Assembly: GCA_902792635.1 (NCBI GenBank)
Contig: CADBAG010000027.1
Coordinates: forward strand, 1 to 42,876
Source of the DNA: an uncultured Prevotellaceae bacterium
Lineage (GTDB): Bacteria; Bacteroidota; Bacteroidia; Bacteroidales; Bacteroidaceae
Reading direction: 5' to 3'
Length of the DNA: 42,876 bases
The notes beneath the pieces were generated by a model. It was not told the origin of the DNA, did no database searches, and saw only the letters and a program-made list of their open reading frames with translations. Both the position numbers and the translations under genes were made by a program. This document shows positions 7,677 to 14,978 of the stretch, piece by piece (position 1 is the first letter of the stretch; each line of letters starts with the position of its first letter).

Positions 7677-10397
7677 TTACTCCTCTACAGCGGCCTGTGC
7701 GGCTGCAAGGCGTGCGATAGGTACGCGGAACGGAGAGCAGCTCACGTAGTCGAGGCCGACACGATGGCAGAACTTCACGGAAGAAGGCTCACCGCCGTGC
7801 TCACCACAGATTCCGCACTTCAATGTCGGGTTCGTGGAGCGGCCTTTCTTCACGCCCATCTCTACGAGCTGGCCTACACCAGTCTGGTCAAGCACCTGGA
7901 ACGGGTCGACCTCAAGGATCTTTTGGTCGAGATAGGTCGGCAGGAAGCGGGCGACATCGTCTCGGCTATAACCGAACGTCATCTGCGTCAGGTCGTTGGT
8001 ACCGAACGAGAAGTAGTCGGCATGCTTAGCGATCTGATCAGCCGTCAGCGCAGCACGCGGGATCTCAATCATCGTACCGAGCTTGAACTCGATGCTTGCG
8101 CCCTTCTCCTGGAACAGTTCCTTGGCGGCAGTCTTGATGACCTGCTGCTGAGCCTCCAACTCTTTCTCTGTACCTACGAGCGGCACCATGATCTCAGGAC
8201 GCGGATCGAAGCCTTCGCTCTTCAACTGCAGGGCTGCACCGAGGATAGCCTTGGTCTGCATAGCTGTGATCTCCGGATAAGTGATGCCGAGACGGCAGCC
8301 ACGGAGACCGAGCATCGGGTTGACCTCAGCGAGCGATGCCACACGTTTCTGGATAAACTCGAGGCTCTTGCCCATCTCTTCAGCCATCGCCTTCTGACCT
8401 TTGATGTCATGAGGCACAAACTCGTGGAGAGGCGGGTCGAGCAAACGGATGTTCACCGGCATGCCATCCATACACTTCAGAATGCCATAGAAGTCCTTCT
8501 CCTGCAACGGCAGCAACTTAGCGAGTGCCACCTCACGTCCGGCCTTATCCTCAGCGAGAATCATCTCGCGCATAGCCTTGATCTTATCATTGTCGAAGAA
8601 CATGTGCTCCGTGCGACACAGACCGATACCAATGGCACCGAAGTTCTTTGCCACCTCAGCATCGTGCGGCGTGTCAGCATTCGTGCGCACGACCATACGC
8701 GTATATTTATCGCAGAGCTTCATCAGTTCAGCGAAGTCACCGGAGACCGTTGCCGGGATGGTCTTCACCTCACCCTGATACACTTCACCAGTAGAACCGT
8801 TGATGGAGATGTAGTCGCCCTCATGGAGCAGTACGCCGTCGATCTCTACCGTGCGTGCCTTATAGTCGACGAGGATAGCACCGGCACCCGATACACAGCA
8901 TTTACCCATGCCGCGAGCCACGACGGCAGCGTGCGACGTCATACCGCCACGAGCCGTGAGGATACCCTCAGCAGCCGACATACCGGCGAGATCCTCAGGA
9001 GAGGTCTCGATACGTACCATGACGACCTTATGACCTTCATCGTGCCATTTAGCAGCATCGTCAGCGAAGAACACGATCTGACCGCAGGCAGCACCCGGAG
9101 AAGCAGGAAGACCACGTGTCAGCACCTTAGCCTTACCTAAAGCCTCCTTGTCGAAGACGGGATGGAGCAGCTCGTCGAGTTTGTTAGGCTCGCAGCGCTC
9201 AATGGCTGTCTTCTCATCGATCTCGCCTTCGCGCAGCAGATCCATGGCAATCTTCACCATAGCCGTACCTGTGCGCTTGCCGTTACGTGTCTGGAGGAAC
9301 CACAGCTTGCCTTCCTGAACAGTGAACTCCATGTCCTGCATGTCGTGGTAGTGCTTCTCGAGCTTGTCCTGTAGGCCGTTGAGCTGATTGTAGATCTCCG
9401 GCATAGCCTCCTCCATGGAGGGGAACTTAGCAGCGCGGATATCCTCGGAGATGCCCTGCTGCTTAGCCCAACGGAGCGAGCCTTCCTTCGTGATCTGCTG
9501 CGGGGTACGGATACCGGCCACGACATCCTCACCCTGTGCGTTGACGAGGTACTCACCGTTGAAGCGGTTCTCACCAGTAGCAGCATCGCGGCTGAAGCAC
9601 ACACCCGTAGCCGAGGTGTTACCCATGTTACCGAAGACCATAGCCATAACGGTCACGGCTGTGCCCCACTCCTGCGGAATGCCTTCCATCTTACGGTAGA
9701 GGATGGCGCGCTCGTTCATCCACGAGTCGAAGACGGCGCAGATAGCGCCCCAAAGCTGATCGATAGGATTCTCGGGGAAGACCTCACCCGTACGCTCCTT
9801 GATAGCGGCCTTGAAGAGGGTGACGAGCTCCTTGAGCTCATCGACGTTCATCTCATTGTCGAGTACGATGCCGCGCTTGCTCTTCACCTGTTCAATGATA
9901 GCCTCAAACGGGTCGATGTCGTCCTTGTTAGCAGGTTTCATTCCGAGCACCACATCACCGTACATCTGTACGAAACGACGGTAACTGTCATAGGCGAAAC
10001 GCTCGTTACCGGTCTTCTTGGCCAGACCCACAACGACCTTGTCGTTCAAACCAAGGTTGAGGATGGTGTCCATCATACCCGGCATAGAAGCACGTGCACC
10101 GGAGCGCACACTGACGAGCAGCGGGTTCTCAGCGTCGCCGAAGCGCAGACTCATGAGATTCTCGATGTGGTGCACACTCTTCTCCACATCATCTTTAAGC
10201 AAAGCGACGACATCAGCCTTGCCTTTCTCAAAATACTCGTTACAAACTTCCGTGGTGATGGTGAAACCGGGAGGCACTGGCACACCAATAAGATTCATCT
10301 CGGCAAGGTTAGCACCCTTACCGCCTAACAGATTTCTCATGTCGGCACGGCCTTCAGCCTTACCGTTACCAAAGGTATAAACCCTTTTCTCGTTCAT
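7677..10397 (-). CDS. ppdK: Pyruvate, phosphate dikinase
   Basis: 906 residues, the usual length for PPDK. The enzyme interconverts pyruvate, ATP and phosphate with PEP, AMP and diphosphate in the cytoplasm; in anaerobic Bacteroidales it links glycolysis and gluconeogenesis. The N-terminal nucleotide-binding domain shows NLLGGKGANLAEM and VSVRSGARASMPGMMDTILN. The swivelling phosphohistidine domain has GGMTSHAAVVARGMG with the catalytic His at about residue 489. The C-terminal PEP/pyruvate barrel ends with the catalytic-cysteine motif CGICGEHGGEP near residue 860. The start at 10397 leaves a 5' leader containing a good promoter (-7 TATCTTTG at 10486-10493). The antisense strand of this gene carries a long stop-free frame that I regard as a shadow. 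Confidence 0.97.
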   Translation of the reverse strand: MNEKRVYTFGNGKAEGRADMRNLLGGKGANLAEMNLIGVPVPPGFTITTEVCNEYFEKGKADVVALLKDDVEKSVHHIENLMSLRFGDAENPLLVSVRSGARASMPGMMDTILNLGLNDKVVVGLAKKTGNERFAYDSYRRFVQMYGDVVLGMKPANKDDIDPFEAIIEQVKSKRGIVLDNEMNVDELKELVTLFKAAIKERTGEVFPENPIDQLWGAICAVFDSWMNERAILYRKMEGIPQEWGTAVTVMAMVFGNMGNTSATGVCFSRDAATGENRFNGEYLVNAQGEDVVAGIRTPQQITKEGSLRWAKQQGISEDIRAAKFPSMEEAMPEIYNQLNGLQDKLEKHYHDMQDMEFTVQEGKLWFLQTRNGKRTGTAMVKIAMDLLREGEIDEKTAIERCEPNKLDELLHPVFDKEALGKAKVLTRGLPASPGAACGQIVFFADDAAKWHDEGHKVVMVRIETSPEDLAGMSAAEGILTARGGMTSHAAVVARGMGKCCVSGAGAILVDYKARTVEIDGVLLHEGDYISINGSTGEVYQGEVKTIPATVSGDFAELMKLCDKYTRMVVRTNADTPHDAEVAKNFGAIGIGLCRTEHMFFDNDKIKAMREMILAEDKAGREVALAKLLPLQEKDFYGILKCMDGMPVNIRLLDPPLHEFVPHDIKGQKAMAEEMGKSLEFIQKRVASLAEVNPMLGLRGCRLGITYPEITAMQTKAILGAALQLKSEGFDPRPEIMVPLVGTEKELEAQQQVIKTAAKELFQEKGASIEFKLGTMIEIPRAALTADQIAKHADYFSFGTNDLTQMTFGYSRDDVARFLPTYLDQKILEVDPFQVLDQTGVGQLVEMGVKKGRSTNPTLKCGICGEHGGEPSSVKFCHRVGLDYVSCSPFRVPIARLAAAQAAVEE

Positions 10398-10485
10398 AAA
10401 TATTGTGTTTTAGATATTATATTAATGTGATTGCGTCTTATAGCTTCCTACTTGTTAAAGTCAGATATTTGCAATGTTTACTTTG

Positions 10486-10517
10486 CAAAGATAGAAAATA
10501 ACTTTTAATAATGCAAA
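10486..10517 (-). promoter_or_regulatory. ppdK promoter
   Basis: On the minus strand TTTG (10514-10517) and TATCTTTG (10486-10493) are separated by 20 bases, matching the Bacteroidetes TTTG-N19-TAnnTTTG consensus. The element faces ppdK. The spacer from 10398 to 10660 holds this and the divergent methyltransferase promoter and nothing else that I can see. Confidence 0.75.
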
Positions 10518-10587
10518 GAAAATTGCATAAAATATAGTGATGTGTGCTATATTTTTTTGTGTGTACGCAAACAATTTTGCCAAAGTC

Positions 10588-10618
10588 TTGCGAATACCCA
10601 ACTTTTCGAGTAATTTTG
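10588..10618 (+). promoter_or_regulatory. Promoter of the RlmD-like gene
   Basis: TTG at 10588-10590 and TAATTTTG at 10611-10618 are 20 bases apart. The expected start of transcription lies about 35 bases upstream of the ATG at 10661. Confidence 0.65.
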
Positions 10619-10660
10619 CATGCAAAATACGTATTAAGAAACATAGTATTAAAAAAATAA

Positions 10661-12181
10661 ATGAGCAGAAAGAACAAGCCCAACACGATTCTTGAGGGTG
10701 TCACCATAGAGGCCATTGCCGCAGAGGGCAAATGCCTGTTCCATCACGACGACTATGTGGTCTTCGTGCCGTTCTGTGTTCCCGGCGATGTCGTCGACGT
10801 GGAGATCTATCGTAAGAAACACAAATATGCCGAGGGGCGTGTCGTCAACTTCGTCAAGAAGAGTGAGGTGCGTGCAGAGCCTTTCTGTCAGCATTTCGGC
10901 ATCTGCGGCGGCTGCAAGTGGCAGAATCTGCCTTATGAGGAGCAGCTTAAAGCCAAGCAACAGCAGGTCTACGACCAACTGACACGCATCGGGAAGGTCG
11001 AACTGCCGCCTATCACGCCGATCTTAGGCTCGGTCAAGACCACGGAGTATCGCAACAAGCTCGAGTTCGGCTGCTGCGACCGCCGTTGGTTCACAAAAGA
11101 GGAGCTTGCCGACGAGAGCCTCACGCTCGAAGGTCAGAACCACTCCGCCATCGGCTTCCATATCACGGGCGCCTTCGACAAGATCTACCCCATCCGCAAG
11201 TGCTGGCTCATGGATGACCTGCACAACGAGATCCGCAATGAGATAGAGCGCTATGCCAAGGAGATCGGCATGTCGTTCTACGACGTGCGTGCGCAGAAAG
11301 GACTGCTCCGCAACCTCATGTTCCGCAACTCGAACACGGGTGAGTGGATGCTGCTCATACAGTTCCATTACGACAACCCCGGTGATGAGGATCTTGCGAA
11401 GAATCTCATGCAGCATATCGCCGATAGGTTCCCGCAGATCTCCTCTCTTATATATGTGAACAACCAGAAGGGCAACGACACCATCGGTGACCTCGACCTA
11501 ACGACGTTCAAGGGCACCGACTTCATCTATGAGATGATGGGCGATCTGAAGTTCAAGGTGGGTCCAAAGAGCTTCTATCAGACGAACACAGAGCAGGCGC
11601 ACCGCCTCTACGATGTGGCGAAGAACTTTGCCTTCGCTGCATCATCCCCCGACTCTGATTTTGAAACTCCTAACTCCTATCTCCTAACTCCTAACTCAAC
11701 TCATAACTCCTATCTCCTAACTCCTAACTCTCAAGAGAAGCCTCTCATCTACGATCTCTACACGGGTACGGGAACGATTGCCAACTATGTAGCGCGTCAG
11801 GCGCGTGAGGTCATCGGCATCGAGTATGTGCCGGAGGCCATCGAGGATGCGAAGGTAAACAGCAGGATCAACAACATCACGAACACCAAGTTCTTTGCCG
11901 GTGACATGCGTAAGATCCTCACCGACGACTTCATCGCGAAGCATGGCCGTCCCGACATCATCATCACCGACCCACCGCGTGCCGGCATGCATCCCGATGT
12001 GGTGAATGTCATTCTCAATGCCCGTCCCCGCCGCATCGTGTATGTATCGTGCAACCCAGCCACGCAGGCACGCGACCTCCAGCTCCTCGACAGTGCATAT
12101 AAGGTTGTCGCCGTCCAGCCCGTCGACATGTTCCCCCACACGCCGCATGTGGAGAATGTGGTACGGTTAGAACGTAAATAA
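10661..12181 (+). CDS. rlmD: 23S rRNA (uracil-5-)-methyltransferase, RlmD/RumA family
   Basis: 506 residues; the family is usually 430-470. An N-terminal TRAM domain (about 1-60, VPFCVPGDVVDVEIYRKKHKYAEGRV) is followed by the iron-sulfur cysteines CQHFGICGGC near residue 75. The SAM-dependent methyltransferase domain shows DLYTGTGTIANYVA, IITDPPRAGMHPDV and the catalytic cysteine motif YVSCNPATQARDL. It methylates C5 of a uridine in 23S rRNA (or tRNA, if it is a TrmA-like member; these cannot be separated by eye). Unusual: between VAKNFA and LIYDLYTGTG there is an insert of about 35 residues encoded by tandem CTAACTC-rich DNA (11641-11745, with two NSYLLTPNS units). It keeps the frame. Confidence 0.9.
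   Translation: MSRKNKPNTILEGVTIEAIAAEGKCLFHHDDYVVFVPFCVPGDVVDVEIYRKKHKYAEGRVVNFVKKSEVRAEPFCQHFGICGGCKWQNLPYEEQLKAKQQQVYDQLTRIGKVELPPITPILGSVKTTEYRNKLEFGCCDRRWFTKEELADESLTLEGQNHSAIGFHITGAFDKIYPIRKCWLMDDLHNEIRNEIERYAKEIGMSFYDVRAQKGLLRNLMFRNSNTGEWMLLIQFHYDNPGDEDLAKNLMQHIADRFPQISSLIYVNNQKGNDTIGDLDLTTFKGTDFIYEMMGDLKFKVGPKSFYQTNTEQAHRLYDVAKNFAFAASSPDSDFETPNSYLLTPNSTHNSYLLTPNSQEKPLIYDLYTGTGTIANYVARQAREVIGIEYVPEAIEDAKVNSRINNITNTKFFAGDMRKILTDDFIAKHGRPDIIITDPPRAGMHPDVVNVILNARPRRIVYVSCNPATQARDLQLLDSAYKVVAVQPVDMFPHTPHVENVVRLERK
11641..11745 (+). repeat. In-frame CTAACTC-type repeat insert inside the rlmD gene
   Basis: Two 26-base copies (11672-11697 and 11705-11730, 33-base period, i.e. 11 codons) are built from AACTCCT units. 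They encode NSYLLTPNS twice. The composition is unlike the flanking enzyme sequence. The insert sits immediately before the first SAM-binding motif. Confidence 0.85.
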
Positions 12182-12236
12182 TTAAATAAAATACAAAAAT
12201 AAATATAAAACGGATACAACATTGGAGATTTTTTAT

Positions 12237-12317
12237 TAACTTTGCAACCTAATTGGGCGTATTACGCCCTATTGACAGATATACATAAATTCTTCATAGG
12301 TATTAAGGGAAACCTTA
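12237..12317 (+). promoter_or_regulatory. Promoter -7 element and structured leader of rpoD copy 1
   Basis: TAACTTTG at 12237-12244 is a good -7 element; no convincing -33 is seen. The leader that follows (about 95 bases) holds two hairpins: the perfect palindrome GGGCGTATTACGCCC (12255-12269) and TAAGG-GAAA-CCTTA (12304-12317), a GNRA-capped stem about 27 bases before the ATG. Either could affect transcription or translation of the sigma factor; this is inference. Confidence 0.55.
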
Positions 12318-12344
12318 TTATTAATAAAGCTAAGGTAATAAGAA

Positions 12345-13217
12345 ATGCGTCAGTTAAAGATTCAGAAAAGCATTACTAACCGCTCCAGCGAGGCATTGGA
12401 CAAGTATCTCGTAGAGATTGGTCGTGTCCCAATGATCAGCGTGGACGAGGAGATTGAGTTGGCACAGAAGATCCGCAAAGGCGGTCGCGAAGGCGAGCGC
12501 GCTAAGGAGAAACTGGTCAAAGCCAATCTGAGGTTCGTTGTGTCTGTGGCTAAGCAGTACCAGCATCAGGGTCTTGGCCTTACCGACCTTATCGATGAGG
12601 GCAATATCGGACTGGTGAAGGCCGCAGAGAAGTTTGACGAGACGCGAGGCTTCAAGTTCATTTCCTATGCCGTATGGTGGATCCGTCAGAGCATCCTGCA
12701 GGCTATCGCCGAGCAGAGCCGTATCGTGCGTCTGCCGCTCAACCAGGTCGGTGCCCTGTCGAAGATCAACTCAGAGATTTCTAAGTTTGAGCAGAAGAAC
12801 CAGCGCCGTCCTTCCGTGCAGGAGCTCTCGTCGCTGACGAATATCGATGAGACGAAGATTGACCAGACCATCAAGGCCGACAACCATCATATGAGTATCG
12901 ATGCTCCGTTCCAGGAGGACGATGACAACTCTATGGCTGATGTCTTAGCTTCGGGCGATGACAGTCGCGCTGACAAGCAGGTCGACTATGAGAGCATGGC
13001 CAAGGAGCTCGACACTGTGCTGCGTAACGTGCTGAAGGACCGTGAGATCACCATTGTGCGTGAGTGCTTCGGTATCGGTTGCCATGAGAAGGGACTTGAG
13101 GAGATCGGCGATCAGCTCGGTCTGACACGTGAGCGCGTGCGCCAGATCCGTGAGAAGAGCATCGTCAAACTGCGTGAGAGCGGTTACGCCAAGTTGCTCA
13201 TCAAGTATTTAGGTTAA
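12345..13217 (+). CDS. rpoD: RNA polymerase sigma factor, RpoD/SigA type, copy 1
   Basis: 290 residues, the length of the Bacteroidetes primary sigma factor, which lacks region 1.1. Region 1.2 is YLVEIGRVPMISVDEEIELA. Region 2 contains DLIDEGNIGLVKAAEKF and FKFISYAVWWIRQSI (core binding and -7 recognition and melting). Region 3 follows RLPLNQVGALSKIN. Region 4.2 is the helix-turn-helix LGLTRERVRQIREKSIVKLR. It directs core RNA polymerase to TAnnTTTG promoters such as those seen throughout this window. A paralogue lies at 36796-37665; the two share region 2 almost exactly but differ in region 4 and in the 3.1-3.2 linker. Which one is the essential primary factor cannot be decided from sequence. 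Confidence 0.95.
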   Translation: MRQLKIQKSITNRSSEALDKYLVEIGRVPMISVDEEIELAQKIRKGGREGERAKEKLVKANLRFVVSVAKQYQHQGLGLTDLIDEGNIGLVKAAEKFDETRGFKFISYAVWWIRQSILQAIAEQSRIVRLPLNQVGALSKINSEISKFEQKNQRRPSVQELSSLTNIDETKIDQTIKADNHHMSIDAPFQEDDDNSMADVLASGDDSRADKQVDYESMAKELDTVLRNVLKDREITIVRECFGIGCHEKGLEEIGDQLGLTRERVRQIREKSIVKLRESGYAKLLIKYLG

Positions 13218-13221
13218 AACA

Positions 13222-13968
13222 TCATTTATCAATCCCCACCCCGAACAGCGCAAAGTCGCCTTTCGCGGGATCATGGGGAAAGATATTTCTAAGTGAGTCG
13301 GTAAGCTGCACTACGGTGTGCCAGCTTGCCGACTTATTTTTTATCAGTCCCAACCGTGTCGCCTCCTGCATGACATGGGTGTCGAGGGGTATGAACAGTG
13401 TACGCTTGTCGATGAAGTCAGCCCACAGTCCGAGGTCTACGGGCGAGCCATCTCGCACCATCCACCGCAGAAACATACACGGACGCTTAGCCACTGACGT
13501 TCTTGGTGACGGCACCATGCCTTTGATGCCTTGTGCCAAGAAATAGTCAGACAGGCCATTCAGCACCTCCAACGCTGTGTGGTTCACCGCTAAGCTTTTA
13601 GCGAAGGCTCCGAGAGAACCATACGCAATGATGATCTTCTGAAGCGTGTCGAGAAACTGCAGCATCATGTGATTGTTATAAAGACGGTAGAAACACTGCT
13701 CGTTATCACCGATATCGCGCCTGAATAATGCCTCTTTGACCCAGCGATAAGGCTGAAACCGACTCGCCTTTAGCATGAAATGGAGCTTCGGAAAGAACAG
13801 TTCCCGCTTGCCGTAGCTCAGCACCGAGGCGATGAAAGCCATGACTTCTTGGTTCTCCCGTCCCAAGACCTGATGCATGAACCAGGACGGATCATTCTGA
13901 AGAAAGTCTTTAGTCTCATATTTAGCAGCCAGATGGCGTAAGGAAGTGGTAAGTGAAGCGTCTGTCAT
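13222..13968 (-). CDS. DUF2400 / TIGR02757 family protein
   Basis: About 248 residues. Recognised from the conserved stretches VLGRENQEVMAFIASVLSYG, FLRWMVRDGSPVDLGLWADF, FIPLDTHV and DFALFGVGI. The family is widespread in Bacteroidetes; distant likeness to HhH DNA glycosylases is sometimes suggested but its function is unknown. An upstream in-frame ATG at 13998 would add ten residues. However, the -7 element TAACTTTG lies at 14003-14010 on the same strand, so transcription would begin at about that ATG. I therefore prefer the second ATG (MTDASLTTSL). The gene is convergent with rpoD, with only four bases between the stops. Confidence 0.85.
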   Translation of the reverse strand: MTDASLTTSLRHLAAKYETKDFLQNDPSWFMHQVLGRENQEVMAFIASVLSYGKRELFFPKLHFMLKASRFQPYRWVKEALFRRDIGDNEQCFYRLYNNHMMLQFLDTLQKIIIAYGSLGAFAKSLAVNHTALEVLNGLSDYFLAQGIKGMVPSPRTSVAKRPCMFLRWMVRDGSPVDLGLWADFIDKRTLFIPLDTHVMQEATRLGLIKNKSASWHTVVQLTDSLRNIFPHDPAKGDFALFGVGIDK

Positions 13969-14002
13969 TGTATGTTGTGTGATTAGAAGATGATTCATGC
14001 TG

Positions 14003-14010
14003 CAAAGTTA
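14003..14010 (-). promoter_or_regulatory. Promoter -7 element of the DUF2400 gene
   Basis: The minus strand reads TAACTTTG five bases before an in-frame ATG. Transcription would then begin at or beside that ATG, so this element decides in favour of the downstream start codon. Confidence 0.6.
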
Positions 14011-14183
14011 AGAAGAAAAAGGATACGATGCAAGTTTTGATTGCAAATCAGAGGTGAGTATTTTATAATTGCATTATATTCAAGTCGTTGCATAGACATC
14101 TACTTTCATTTTTTAGATTGCTAACCAAGCAAGCTCAATATCATTTTTTATTACAATGCTAAAATTATGGCTACTACTCAAAA

Positions 14184-14372
14184 TTCACATATTCACAAAT
14201 TCACAGTTCACATTAAGGTCTTTCCATACTTTCCAAAAATTTTTGAGCCTCGCGAACATTATTATATATATAATATAATTAATGTATTCTATTTTTCTCT
14301 TTCTTGTGCGCGTCCGAAGATTGGGAGTTCAAAACGACCTTAATGTGAACTGTGAATATGTGAATTTGTGAA
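14184..14372. repeat. 37-bp inverted repeat pair around an AT-rich loop
   Basis: The left arm at 14184-14220 (TTCACATATTCACAAATTCA...) and right arm at 14336-14372 (...GTGAATATGTGAATTTGTGAA) are reverse complements over 37 bases apart from two swapped positions. The loop of 115 bases is AT-rich and holds no gene. It lies in the 980-base gene-free stretch between the DUF2400 and macroglobulin genes. Confidence 0.85.
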
Positions 14373-14419
14373 CGCAAATTTGAAGTATCTTGACATTCCT
14401 ATTCGTAACACACCCCCCG

Positions 14420-14820
14420 GATGGTATTTCCGGTTCCTCCGGTTTTCGAATTGATACTGCAATCAACCTCGAAGAGGTTGTACATGAGTAGCCCCAGGTA
14501 AGGAGCGCAGCGACGTAACCTGGGGCTTCAGTTGGGCGATTTAACCTGACCTGTCGGCCTCGAAGAGGGCGAACATGGGCGAGATGCTGGCTATAGCTGA
14601 TGGGTGTTTTAACCATGTTCGCCCTCTTCGAGGCCGGTAGCCAGGTCATCCTCTCTCAACCACAACCTCACGTTTCGGCTACGCCTCACGTGGGGCTAAC
14701 TTAGTTCAACCTCTTCGAGGTTGTTCCCGGAAATCAACCCGGAAAGCTGAAGAACCGTATTTTCAACCTATCCCCCCGGATGGCGAATTCAACAATAGGG
14801 CGGCCACGAGGGCCGCCCCT
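14420..14820. repeat. Complex nested-palindrome (REP/BIME-like) element, copy 1
   Basis: A 24-base perfect inverted repeat (14555-14578 against 14613-14636, core CGGCCTCGAAGAGGGCGAAC) is the centre. Around it in mirror order lie the stems AACCTCgaaGAGGTT on the left and AACCTCttcGAGGTT on the right. An AGCCCCAGGT/ACCTGGGGCT hairpin spans 14489-14526. A further REP-type hairpin GGGCGGCC-acgag-GGCCGCCC lies at 14798-14818. A second copy is at 21590-21850. It contains no open frame that I would call a gene. Confidence 0.85.
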
Positions 14821-14915
14821 ACGGTGGGGGATGCTTCACATTAACAAGGACCGCCCCATACGGTGCTGAAGATCAGCGGGAAATAAAAATTAACTATGTA
14901 TTTGAGAGTCTCGAG

Positions 14916-14946
14916 TTGGAAGTATCAGCCTTATTTATTAACTTTG
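14916..14946 (+). promoter_or_regulatory. Promoter of the macroglobulin-DUF1573 operon
   Basis: TTG at 14916-14918, 20 bases, then TAACTTTG at 14939-14946. It overlaps an upstream in-frame ATG, which rules that ATG out as a start and supports 14979. Confidence 0.75.
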
Positions 14947-14978
14947 CAGTAGATATAGATTCAGAAAAACACAATAAC

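Noticed and set aside
7641-9140. A 499-codon plus-strand frame opposite ppdK
   Set aside because: It lies wholly antisense to a clear PPDK, in the frame favoured by its codon bias, with no promoter and no recognisable domain (His/Leu/Arg-rich). A shadow.
14329-14649. A 106-codon minus-strand frame in the palindromic element
   Set aside because: It is made of the hairpin sequence itself and part of the 37-bp repeat; such frames arise in every copy of these elements.
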